Shown here: piece after piece, positions 52,623 to 60,125 of the stretch
How positions within the stretch are numbered: the first letter of the stretch is position 1
How the letters are laid out: each line of letters begins with the position of its first letter
DNA from: Azospirillum sp. TSA2s
GTDB taxonomy: Bacteria; Pseudomonadota; Alphaproteobacteria; Azospirillales; Azospirillaceae
Direction of reading: 5' to 3'
DNA length: 64,000 bases
Assembly: GCF_004923315.1 (NCBI RefSeq)
Contig: NZ_CP039650.1
Span: 1,253,501-1,317,500 of the forward strand
Notes under the pieces: generated by a model
Database searches by the model: none
Seen by the model: the letters and a program-made list of their open reading frames with translations, nothing else
Told to the model about the DNA's origin: nothing
Made by a program: the position numbers and the translations under genes

Positions 52623-55598
52623 TCACTCTCCCTCCCCGCCGCCGGACGACCATTCCTGGACGCGGGCGAGATGCGCATAGTCGGTGTAGCGCGGCGCCAT
52701 TGCCGGCCGCGGGCGGGAGCGGTAGGGGGTGTTCGGGTCGTCGAACTGCGCGATCAGCGCCTCCAGACCGGCCCGTGCCTCTTCGCCCAATGCCGCCGGG
52801 TCGCCCTTCACCGGCTTTTCCTCGCCGGCCGGATCGCCGCCGGACAGGCGCCAGAAGGTCAGTTCGGCCACAGCTCCCTTGTCCACGCCGCTGAACCCGC
52901 CCGCCGCCGCGATGGCGGCCTCTAGTGGCAGCTGCGGGGCGAAGCCAAGCTCGATCTCCCGCGTGCTCGGCGGGGTGCCGGTCTTGTAGTCGATCACCAC
53001 CAGCCCGTCGGGGCCACGGTCGATGCGGTCGGCCTTGGCGGTCAGGGTGAAGGGGCCGCCGGGGCCGGACAGCTCCAGCCGGCCCGGCACCTCGGTCGCC
53101 AGCGGACGCAGGCGGGGACGGCGCTCGCGCTCCAGATCGACGAACCAGCCGGCCACCCGCTCGAAGCGCGGCCACCAGAAGGCCCAGACGTCGGGATGGC
53201 TGCGCAGCAGCGGCCCGAAGCGCTCCCGCCCCAGCGCGATCAGCCGGTCGAGCGCGTCATGCGGCAGCGGCCCCGGATACTCGCGGACGAAGGCGTCGAG
53301 CGTGTCGTGGATGATCTGGCCGCGGTCCGACGCCCCCGGATCGGCGGCGATGGGGTCGAGTGCGCGCAGCCGCAGGGCATGGCGGGCGTAGATGGCGTAG
53401 GGATCGCGCATCCAGGTCTCGATCTCGGTCACCGACAGCTTGCGCGGCCGGGCGGTCAGCGGCGGGCGCGGTTCGGGAGCGGCCACCGGCTGCACCCGGT
53501 CCGGCTCGTCCAACCCGCGCGCCCAGCCGAGCCAGCAGGCGCCGCGCTCCTCGATCACGCCGTCCAGGTTCAGCGCCTTCAGCACGGTTTCCAGCCGCAG
53601 GAGCCAGCGCGACGGCACGGTCGGCGTGCCCTCCACCCGCGCGGCGCGGGTCAGCACCACCTCCGGCGCACCGCAGGCGTGGGCGAAGTCGTGGGCCGAC
53701 ATGCCGACCAGCCGTTCCGGGCTGGGCAGGCCAAAATCGCGCCGCATCGGCCGCGACATCCACGGATCGGCGGATGCCGCCGGCGGCCATGTCCCCTCGT
53801 TCAGCCCGCCCAAGATGGTCAGGTCGAGATGCTGGAGGCGCGCCTCCATCGGACCCAGGATGAACAGGCGTGGGTGCAGGCCATAGCGGGGACGCACTGC
53901 CCGCGCGCTCATCAGCGCATCGAGCAGCGCCGGGTAATCCTTGGCCGGGATCGCCGGGAAGCCTTCGGCCGCGTCGAGCAGGTCGTGGACGAAGCGCGCC
54001 GCCTCCTCGCCGTCATCCTGGCGCCACAGCCGCTCCGCCCCGGTCAGTTCGTCGTCGGCGGCCAGCGATTCGCAGAAGGCGACATGGGCGCGGACGAGGT
54101 CGGCCAGCGGCGTGTCGGCGGTCAGCGCCTCAAGGAAGGGGGCGGCGCGCTGGCCGATGTCGACCAGCCATGTGCGCAGGAACTCCTGCTGCTCCTCGTG
54201 GTCGAAGCGCTCGGCCTGCTCCAGTGCGGCGAGCACGCCGTCGAAGCCCTCGGCCGGTCGGGGGCCGCGCAGCACGATGCGCTCCAGCGCGCGGGCGGCG
54301 GAGCGGAAATCCGCCGAGTCGCGGCCGCCCGCCGCCATCGGATGCTTGGCCAGCGCCAGCAGGGCCAGCGGGTGGACGCGGCTCGCCACCAGCTCCGCCG
54401 TCAGCCGCAGATAGGTGCCGACCGCGGTGTGGGCGAGCGGCTGGCCGCCCGAGTCGTTGACCAGAATGCCCCAGCGCGCCAGCGCCATGGCGACCCGCCG
54501 GCCCAGGTTGCGGTCGGGGGTGATGAGGGCGGCGGTCCTGGTCGGCGTTTCCAGCGCATGGCGCATCAGCAGCGCGATGACCTGCGCCTCCTCCTCCGAA
54601 GTGGCGGCGTCGATGCGGGTCAGCCCGTCCAGCGCCGAGGCATCCACCCCCGACAGCTCGCGCCAGCCTTCGGTGGTCGCCGCCGGGCGCATCGCCTCGG
54701 CGATCAGGCGGGCGCGGGCGCCGCGCGGCTCGGTCGCGTCGGTCCAGGGCTGCACCTCGGCGCGGGTGACGCCCAGCAGATGGATCAGTTGGGACAGGCC
54801 ATGCTGCGGGTGGGATTCGTCGCCGGCGATGGCGTCCCAGATCGTGTCGTCGGCCCCGGTGTCGAGGCCGGGCAGCACCACCGCCCCCTGCGGCAGCCGG
54901 GCGATGACCGACAGCAGCTCCGTCGTCGCGGCGATGGAGCCGGTGGAGCCGGCGGCGATCACCATGCCCGGCGGCGGAGTGGCCTGCCACAGGGCGGCCT
55001 GCGTCTCCAGCGCCAGATTGCGGCGCTTGGCCGGGTCGGTCTCGCCGGTCGACTCGAGGATGGCGGGCCAGACCTCGGTGATGATGCGCAGGAATTTAAG
55101 GGTGACCTGCCAGTGCTCGGCATAATCCTCCGGCACCAGCGACTCGAGCTTCTCGAAGCCGGCGCGCTCGGTCCACACCGCGTCGATCAGCCGGCCAAGG
55201 TCGGCGCCCAGCCGCACCGCCTGCGCCGTCGTTGCCGACAGCCCGTCGGCCCCCAGGATCAGCCGCGCCAGCGTCATCTGCCGGTTCAACGGCGAGATCG
55301 CTTCCGGCAGGTCGAGCGGGACCTCGGGCAGTTCCTCCTCGGTCAGGCTGAGGTCGCCGGCATCCAGTTCGCCGAGCGGCGCCATCCGCGGCAGCAGCGT
55401 CGGCTGCCCGCCGGAGCGACGCAGGAAGGCCGCCTGCAGCGCCCGGCAGGCGCGCCGCGTCGGCAGCAGCACGGTGACCCCGGCCATCGCCATCGGGTCG
55501 CCGCCCACCCGCTCCATGATCCCCGCCGCCAGCATGTCGACGAAGGGAGCGCCTGCGGGGATGCTGTAGACTTTGGGGGTGGAGCTATCGGGAAGCAT
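52623..55598 (-). CDS. addB: Double-strand break repair protein AddB
   Basis: The nuclease/scaffold subunit of the alphaproteobacterial AddAB complex. In 991 residues the N-terminal part resembles an inactive helicase (VTVLLPTRRACRALQAAFLR near residue 45, then TRTAALITPDRNLGRRVAMA). The C-terminal RecB-type nuclease has VVIDYKTGTPPSTREIELGF and the downstream QLPLEAA. KPRKLSVTEIETWMRDPYAI is the entry to the nuclease domain. Start ATG 55598 has a weak ribosome binding site. It follows the nucleotidyltransferase gene by 225 bases of repeat DNA. The partner helicase addA is downstream beyond the brnTA insertion, which lengthens the gap to about 860 bases. Confidence 0.94.
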   Translation of the reverse strand: MLPDSSTPKVYSIPAGAPFVDMLAAGIMERVGGDPMAMAGVTVLLPTRRACRALQAAFLRRSGGQPTLLPRMAPLGELDAGDLSLTEEELPEVPLDLPEAISPLNRQMTLARLILGADGLSATTAQAVRLGADLGRLIDAVWTERAGFEKLESLVPEDYAEHWQVTLKFLRIITEVWPAILESTGETDPAKRRNLALETQAALWQATPPPGMVIAAGSTGSIAATTELLSVIARLPQGAVVLPGLDTGADDTIWDAIAGDESHPQHGLSQLIHLLGVTRAEVQPWTDATEPRGARARLIAEAMRPAATTEGWRELSGVDASALDGLTRIDAATSEEEAQVIALLMRHALETPTRTAALITPDRNLGRRVAMALARWGILVNDSGGQPLAHTAVGTYLRLTAELVASRVHPLALLALAKHPMAAGGRDSADFRSAARALERIVLRGPRPAEGFDGVLAALEQAERFDHEEQQEFLRTWLVDIGQRAAPFLEALTADTPLADLVRAHVAFCESLAADDELTGAERLWRQDDGEEAARFVHDLLDAAEGFPAIPAKDYPALLDALMSARAVRPRYGLHPRLFILGPMEARLQHLDLTILGGLNEGTWPPAASADPWMSRPMRRDFGLPSPERLVGMSAHDFAHACGAPEVVLTRAARVEGTPTVPSRWLLRLETVLKALNLDGVIEERGACWLGWARGLDEPDRVQPVAAPEPRPPLTARPRKLSVTEIETWMRDPYAIYARHALRLRALDPIAADPGASDRGQIIHDTLDAFVREYPGPLPHDALDRLIALGRERFGPLLRSHPDVWAFWWPRFERVAGWFVDLERERRPRLRPLATEVPGRLELSGPGGPFTLTAKADRIDRGPDGLVVIDYKTGTPPSTREIELGFAPQLPLEAAIAAAGGFSGVDKGAVAELTFWRLSGGDPAGEEKPVKGDPAALGEEARAGLEALIAQFDDPNTPYRSRPRPAMAPRYTDYAHLARVQEWSSGGGEGE

Positions 55599-55617
55599 GA
55601 AAGGTCCGTGTATCGCT

Positions 55618-55795
55618 TGCCCCCACCCCAACCCTCCCCCGCTCTCGCGGGGGAGGGGGTAAGTGCTTGGGCGGGAGAGTGGCGGCAGTCTCCTCCCCCG
55701 CCCAGCTCTCGCACAAAGCTTCGCTTTGTGCTGACGCGGCAGGCGGACCGTAGGTCCGCTGAGAGCGGGGGAGGATCAAGGTGGGGGCAAAACTC
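55618..55795. repeat. CCCTCCCCCGCTCTC-type inverted repeat block upstream of addB
   Basis: CCCCACCCCAACCCTCCCCC followed by GCTCTCGCGGGGGAGGG is a hairpin at one end. GAGAGCGGGGGAGGATCAAG followed by GTGGGGGCA closes the block at the other end, so the whole piece can form one stem. An inner hairpin GCACAAAGCTTCGCTTTGTG (55709-55731) parallels the internal hairpin of the block at 3508-3712. Confidence 0.65.
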
Positions 55796-55823
55796 CCCAT
55801 CAATTGTACCTTATTCTACTCCC

Positions 55824-56576
55824 TCAATGCGCCACCGCCCGCACGCCGCCGATGGCCAGCAGATCCTCCGCTTCCCGAAGTCCGGCGGGCGTGCCGATGT
55901 GGAACCACAGCCCGTCATGGGCGAGGCCGAACAGCCGCCCCGCCGCCTGCGCGCGGTCCCAGATCAGGTTGGTGGAGAAGGCGCCGTCCGGCGTGTCGGC
56001 CGCGAACAGCTCCGGCTTGACGATCTGCACCCCGGCATAGACGAAGGGCGCCAGCTCGCGCTCGCCCCGGCGGGTCAGGCCGCCCAGCGGGTCCATGTGA
56101 TAGTCGCCGAGCCCGTCATAGCCGACCGACTTGGTCGTCGCCATCAGCAGGAGCAGCGCGTCCATCTCCGCCGGGTTCCAGTGCGCGGCGAGGCGGCGCA
56201 GAGCGGGCACCGGCCCGTCCAGCCAGAAGATGTCGGCGTTCACCGTATAGACCGGCGCCGTACCCAGATGGGGCAGGGCCTTCTTCACCCCGCCGCCGGT
56301 CTCCAGCAGCGTGTCCTCCGGCGACAGGGTGATGGCGGGGGAGGTCCGGTCCTTCAGATGCTCCCCGATCATGGCGCCGAGATAGTGGCTGTTGACCACT
56401 GCCCGGCCGACACCGGCCTCGGCCAGCCGGTCCAGCGCATGGTCCAGCATCGGCTTGCCCAGCACCGGGATCAGCGGCTTCGGCCTGTGGTTGGTCAGCG
56501 GGCGCATGCGCAGACCCTGGCCGGCGGCCAGCACCATGGCCGTTTGGGGCGCAGTATCGGGAATGGTCACGGTCAT
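55824..56576 (-). CDS. murU: Nucleotidyltransferase (MurU-like, N-acetylmuramate-1-P uridylyltransferase candidate)
   Basis: A 250-residue sugar-phosphate nucleotidyltransferase. The activating loop AMVLAAGQGLRMRPLTNHRP, then KPLIPVLGKPMLDHALDRL, and the metal-site Asp in YTVNADIFWLDG are in place. Next to an AmgK-like kinase, the most likely role is MurU: converting MurNAc-1-P to UDP-MurNAc in the cell-wall recycling bypass. A related GDP-mannose or dTDP-glucose type activity cannot be excluded from sequence. Start ATG 56576 lies one base past the upstream stop (TGAGATG), so the pair is translationally coupled. The longer frame to 56714 is rejected. Confidence 0.83.
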   Translation of the reverse strand: MTVTIPDTAPQTAMVLAAGQGLRMRPLTNHRPKPLIPVLGKPMLDHALDRLAEAGVGRAVVNSHYLGAMIGEHLKDRTSPAITLSPEDTLLETGGGVKKALPHLGTAPVYTVNADIFWLDGPVPALRRLAAHWNPAEMDALLLLMATTKSVGYDGLGDYHMDPLGGLTRRGERELAPFVYAGVQIVKPELFAADTPDGAFSTNLIWDRAQAAGRLFGLAHDGLWFHIGTPAGLREAEDLLAIGGVRAVAH

Positions 56577-56577
56577 C

Positions 56578-57618
56578 TCAGAGCGTCTCCGGAACGACGA
56601 AGGCGGCGCGGGCCTCGGGCGGCAGGTGGCGGTCGAACCAGGCGGCGACCGGTGCAAGCTCCGGCTTCGCCAGCTGGGCTTCCAGCAAGCGCCAGACCCG
56701 CGGCAGATGGACAAGGTAGGACCGCCGGCCCTGGCTCAGCGCCAGACGGACGAAGATGGCGACGATCCGCGTGTGGCGCGCCGCCCCCAGCACCGCCATG
56801 GCGCGGCGGAAGGCGGCGGCATCGGTTTCGGGGAAGGCGGCGAGATAGCGCGCGACCATCGCCTCCGCCAATTCGGGCGCCACGTCTCGCCGCGCATCCT
56901 CCAGCAGGGAGACCAGATCGTAGGCCCGCGGCCCCCAGCCGGCGCTCTGGAAGTCGATCAGCCCGGCGGCCTTCCCCCCCGGCCGATCCAGCCGCATCAG
57001 GTTGTCGACGTGATAGTCGCGTAGAAGAAGCGACGGCGCCCCCGCGCAGACCGGGTCCAGCACCGTCCGCCAAGCCGCTTCGAAGGCCAAACGATCCGCG
57101 TCGCTCAGGGGCCGCCCCAGCGCCACCGGCACATAGGCGTCGATGAACAGGCGGGTCTGTGCAATGAACAGCGCCGGATCGTAGACGGGCAGGGCCAGCC
57201 GCTGCGCCGCTCCCTCCGGCCAGCCGCGGTGGATGGTGATCAGCGCGTCGGTCGCCATCTCGTAGAGCGGCTGCGGATCGGTGCCGTCGGCCAGCAGGCG
57301 GGAGAATGTTTCGCTTCCGAAATCATCCAGGATCGCCAGTCCTCGTTCCACATCCGCCGCAAGCACGGCGGGAACCGACAGCCCGATGGCCGCCAGTTCG
57401 GCGCCGATGGCGATGAAGGGCGCGAGGTCGTCGGCGGGGGCGGGCGTGTCGACCAGGATCAGGGTTTCGCCGTCCGCCTTGCGGAGGCGTTCGTAGCGGC
57501 GGGCGGAGGCATCGCCGGCCAGCGGCTCCCGCGCCGCGCCGGACAGGCCGTTGGCGGCGAGGAAGGCGGCGATCTCGGCTTCCCGCGCAGAAGAGACGAC
57601 GGACATTACAGGGGGCAT
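56578..57618 (-). CDS. amgK: AmgK-like sugar kinase (aminoglycoside phosphotransferase fold)
   Basis: A 346-residue kinase that probably phosphorylates N-acetylmuramate (and GlcNAc) at the anomeric carbon, the first step of the AmgK/MurU recycling pathway. The APH-type fold shows PLAGDASARRYERLR (nucleotide loop), the Brenner motif LLLRDYHVDNLMRL with catalytic Asp, and the metal-binding Asp in AAGLIDFQSAGWGPRAYDLV. The C-terminal helical part has a Pro/Glu-rich end. A GTG at 57621 or ATG at 57606 could also start it; I chose ATG 57618, which overlaps the tsaE stop (TGATG). tsaE-amgK-murU form a tight operon reading into addB. Confidence 0.85.
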   Translation of the reverse strand: MPPVMSVVSSAREAEIAAFLAANGLSGAAREPLAGDASARRYERLRKADGETLILVDTPAPADDLAPFIAIGAELAAIGLSVPAVLAADVERGLAILDDFGSETFSRLLADGTDPQPLYEMATDALITIHRGWPEGAAQRLALPVYDPALFIAQTRLFIDAYVPVALGRPLSDADRLAFEAAWRTVLDPVCAGAPSLLLRDYHVDNLMRLDRPGGKAAGLIDFQSAGWGPRAYDLVSLLEDARRDVAPELAEAMVARYLAAFPETDAAAFRRAMAVLGAARHTRIVAIFVRLALSQGRRSYLVHLPRVWRLLEAQLAKPELAPVAAWFDRHLPPEARAAFVVPETL

Positions 57619-58100
57619 CACAGCGTCCAGTCGGCGGCGGCCACCCGCGCCGCCAGCGCGCCATGGCCGGTCAGCGTGGCGCGGCGGGCGTCGGGGCCGT
57701 CATGCTCCATCGTCACCTCGACCCGGTCGGGCGGCAGCAGCGGACCCAGCCGATCCGGCCATTCGACCAGCGCCACCGCCTCGGCCCGCGCGTCGTCCCA
57801 GCCCAGCTCATACACCTCGTCCGGCCCCGACAGGCGGTAGAGGTCGAAATGCCAGACCGGGCCGATGGCGGTGTCGTAGGTCTGCACCAGGGTGAAGGTG
57901 GGGGACGGCACCTCGGCGTCCTCATGGGTGACGCTGCGGATCAATGCCCGCGACAGCGCCGACTTGCCGGCGCCGAGGTCGCCGCGCAGGGCCACGAGGT
58001 CGCCCGGCCGCAGCATCGCGCCCAGCCGGCGGCCCAGCGCCGCGGTGGCGGTCTCGTCCGGCAGCGGGAGGGTGACGGTATGGTGGGGAGTGTCCGACAT
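57618..58100 (-). CDS. tsaE: tRNA threonylcarbamoyladenosine biosynthesis ATPase TsaE
   Basis: The ATPase that supports TsaB-TsaD in making t6A at position 37 of ANN-decoding tRNAs. The 160 residues show a Walker A GDLGAGKSALSRALIR (about 41-56), SPTFTLVQTYDTA (switch region), the WHFDLYRLSGPDEVYELG stretch with its conserved Asp-x-Tyr-Arg, and VEWPDRLGPLLP. The start ATG gives MSDTPHHTVTL. It is the first gene of the tsaE-amgK-murU unit, about 100 bases after the orphan gene upstream. Confidence 0.94.
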   Translation of the reverse strand: MSDTPHHTVTLPLPDETATAALGRRLGAMLRPGDLVALRGDLGAGKSALSRALIRSVTHEDAEVPSPTFTLVQTYDTAIGPVWHFDLYRLSGPDEVYELGWDDARAEAVALVEWPDRLGPLLPPDRVEVTMEHDGPDARRATLTGHGALAARVAAADWTL

Positions 58101-58168
58101 GGCGCGGATACTGTGCGAAGCCGCCGCCCGCCCGCAAGCCGGAAAGAGGGGTGGGTCGGCGGCAGGCC

Positions 58169-58210
58169 TACCGACCGATCTTTACCGACCGATCCTTACC
58201 GGCCGATCCG
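58169..58210. repeat. Three tandem copies of a 14-bp unit
   Basis: TACCGACCGATCTT, TACCGACCGATCCT and TACCGGCCGATCCG follow each other without gap. They cover the 3' end of the hypothetical gene at 58196 and its downstream spacer, so the last copy is coding and the first two are not. Confidence 0.8.
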
Positions 58211-58624
58211 CCGCTTGGGCGACAGCCGGTCCGCCGCTCCCGATCCGGCGCCTTCTGCCGCGCCGGCCACCACCAGCCGCGGCGCCTTGTTGAAGTTCAT
58301 GGTGATCATCAGCGTCAGCGCACCGTTGATCAGGTGCAGCATCTTGTCGGACGCCACCGGCAAGGGGATGCGCCGGCCCATGCAATAGCCGACCAGCGCC
58401 GCCGTCACCTCGGTTTCGGCCAGCACCAGCTCGGTCACCGCACCGTCGTCGTCGGTGATGCTCAGGCGGGTTTCGATGCCCTCCTGCTCCGGCCCCTCGT
58501 TGCGGTGATAAACGATCTTGGACACGGTGCCGACCGGCAGTGTGTCCTTCACCCGCCGCCGGCGGTCCAGCACCGCCCGCACCACCTCCTGGTCGGTGAA
58601 GACCAGACACCGAAGTTCCTTCAT
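58196..58624 (-). CDS. Hypothetical conserved-looking 142-residue protein
   Basis: I do not recognise a family. It begins MKELRCLVFTDQEVVRAVLD, mixes helix and strand with ETRLSITDDDGAVTELVLAE and a central MGRRIPLPVASDKMLHLING, and ends in a Gly/Ala/Arg-rich tail that may be disordered. There is no signal peptide or membrane segment. Start ATG 58624 has GGAGG eight bases upstream, a strong sign of real translation. It lies between tsaE and the divergent ferredoxin-NADP reductase gene (288-base spacer). The end of the gene falls in the 14-bp tandem repeat. Confidence 0.62.
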   Translation of the reverse strand: MKELRCLVFTDQEVVRAVLDRRRRVKDTLPVGTVSKIVYHRNEGPEQEGIETRLSITDDDGAVTELVLAETEVTAALVGYCMGRRIPLPVASDKMLHLINGALTLMITMNFNKAPRLVVAGAAEGAGSGAADRLSPKRRIGR

Positions 58625-58912
58625 TCCGGGCCTCCACCCGACCGGCCTCCAGGCAAGGAAAGCCCGGCCATCCGCCGCCGCCCTTCACTTTCCGCCTCGC
58701 CACTGCCGCGTGCAATCGACAAATTTAAGCGAATTTATGCGAAATTGTTGCTCGGCTTCGACGGTCCGTCGTTCTGCCTCGCACGCGACACAGCACCGCT
58801 TTCCCCTTGCGGGGGGTTGACCCGGCCGGGAAATGCGGACAATGGAAGGATTGTTCGCCGACCCTTCCGCATCATCCTCCACCCGGCACCCCGTCTCAAG
58901 GAATTGGCTTTC

Positions 58913-59950
58913 ATGTCGCAGACCGCCTCCAGCCACGATGTCCTCACCACCGATGTCGTCATCGTCGGCGCCGGCCCCGTCGGGCTGTTCGCCGTGTTCG
59001 AATGCGGCATGCTGAAGATGCGCTGCCATGTGGTGGACGCGCTGGACATGGTCGGCGGCCAGTGCACGGCGCTCTACCCGGAAAAGCCGATCTACGACAT
59101 TCCGGCCCATCCCTCCATCGAGGCGGCCGACCTGATCGACCGGCTGGCGGAGCAGGCCGCCCCCTTCTCGCCCACCTATCACCTGGGCCAGCAGGTGGAG
59201 AAGCTGACGCGCCAGGACAGCGGGCGCTGGCTGGTGGAGACCAGCATCGGCACCAAGATCGACACCCAGGCGGTCATCATCGCCGCCGGCAGCGGCGCCT
59301 TCGGCCCCAACCGCCCGCCGCTCGACGGGCTGGAGGCGTATGAGGGCAAGTCGGTCTTCTACATGGTGCGCCGCCGCCAGGACTTCGCCGGCAAGAAGGT
59401 GGTGATCGCCGGCGGCGGCGACAGCGCCGTCGATTGGGCCATCTCGCTGGCCGACGTGGCGGAGCGCGTCTATGTCGTCCACCGCCGGCCGAAGTTCCGC
59501 GCCGCGCCCGAAAGCGTCGCCCGCATGGAAGCGTTGGTGCGCGAGGGGCGGGTCGAGATGGTGGTGCCCTACCAGCTGTCCGGCCTGGACGGCGAGAACG
59601 GCCAGCTGAGCGCGGTGCGCGTCGCCACGCTGGACGGCGAGGAAAAGGCGCTGCCGGCCGACGCGCTGCTCGCCTTCTTCGGACTGTCGATGAATCTCGG
59701 TCCCATCGCCGACTGGGGCCTGGATCTGGAGCGCAGCCACATCGCGGTGGCGCAGCCCGGCTGCGCCACCAACGTTCCGGGCGTCTTCGCCATCGGCGAC
59801 ATCGCGACGTATCCCGGCAAGCTGAAGCTGATCCTCTGCGGCTTCGCCGAAGCGGCGCAGGCCGCTCACGCCATCCGCCCGCTGGTCTATCCCGGCGAGG
59901 CGCTGCACTTCGAATACTCGACCTCGAAGGGCGTGCCGGGCGCCGCGTGA
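58913..59950 (+). CDS. Ferredoxin-NADP(+) reductase, thioredoxin-reductase-like type
   Basis: A 345-residue FAD protein of the TrxR-like ferredoxin-NADP reductase group (YumC/type 2), passing electrons between NADPH and ferredoxin. The FAD motif is DVVIVGAGPVGLFAVFECGM near the N-terminus, the NADPH motif is VVIAGGGDSAVDWAISLADV near residue 165, and the second FAD contact is FAIGDIATYPGKLKLILCGF. The redox-active CxxC of true thioredoxin reductase is missing, which separates it from TrxB. ATG 58913 follows AAGGAA, and the open frame continuing upstream to 58151 is not part of the gene. The end is convergent with the DivL-like kinase gene, with a REP-like element in between. Confidence 0.94.
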   Translation: MSQTASSHDVLTTDVVIVGAGPVGLFAVFECGMLKMRCHVVDALDMVGGQCTALYPEKPIYDIPAHPSIEAADLIDRLAEQAAPFSPTYHLGQQVEKLTRQDSGRWLVETSIGTKIDTQAVIIAAGSGAFGPNRPPLDGLEAYEGKSVFYMVRRRQDFAGKKVVIAGGGDSAVDWAISLADVAERVYVVHRRPKFRAAPESVARMEALVREGRVEMVVPYQLSGLDGENGQLSAVRVATLDGEEKALPADALLAFFGLSMNLGPIADWGLDLERSHIAVAQPGCATNVPGVFAIGDIATYPGKLKLILCGFAEAAQAAHAIRPLVYPGEALHFEYSTSKGVPGAA

Positions 59951-60009
59951 GCGGCGTTCCAATCCTTGCGGCTGCCGAGGGAGGCTCGAATCTCGAACCT
60001 TTCTCGGCC

Positions 60010-60093
60010 GTCATTCCCGCGAAGGCGGGAATCCAGCCGGTTCAGCTGCTTATGTGCTGAGTTTCCTGGTTCCCCGCCTTCGCGGGGATGACG
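60010..60093. repeat. REP-like palindromic element, copy C
   Basis: GTCATTCCCGCGAAGGCGGG faces CCCCGCCTTCGCGGGGATGA. The central part differs from copies A and B. It lies in the gap between convergent genes. Confidence 0.75.
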
Positions 60094-60125
60094 GCCGAAG
60101 ATCGTCCGGTAAGGACTGAGCTACT

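Noticed and set aside
58151-59950. 599-residue version of the ferredoxin-NADP reductase
   Set aside because: The first 254 residues are the antisense of the small hypothetical gene and spacer; the true start at 58913 has a ribosome binding site and family-like N-terminus.
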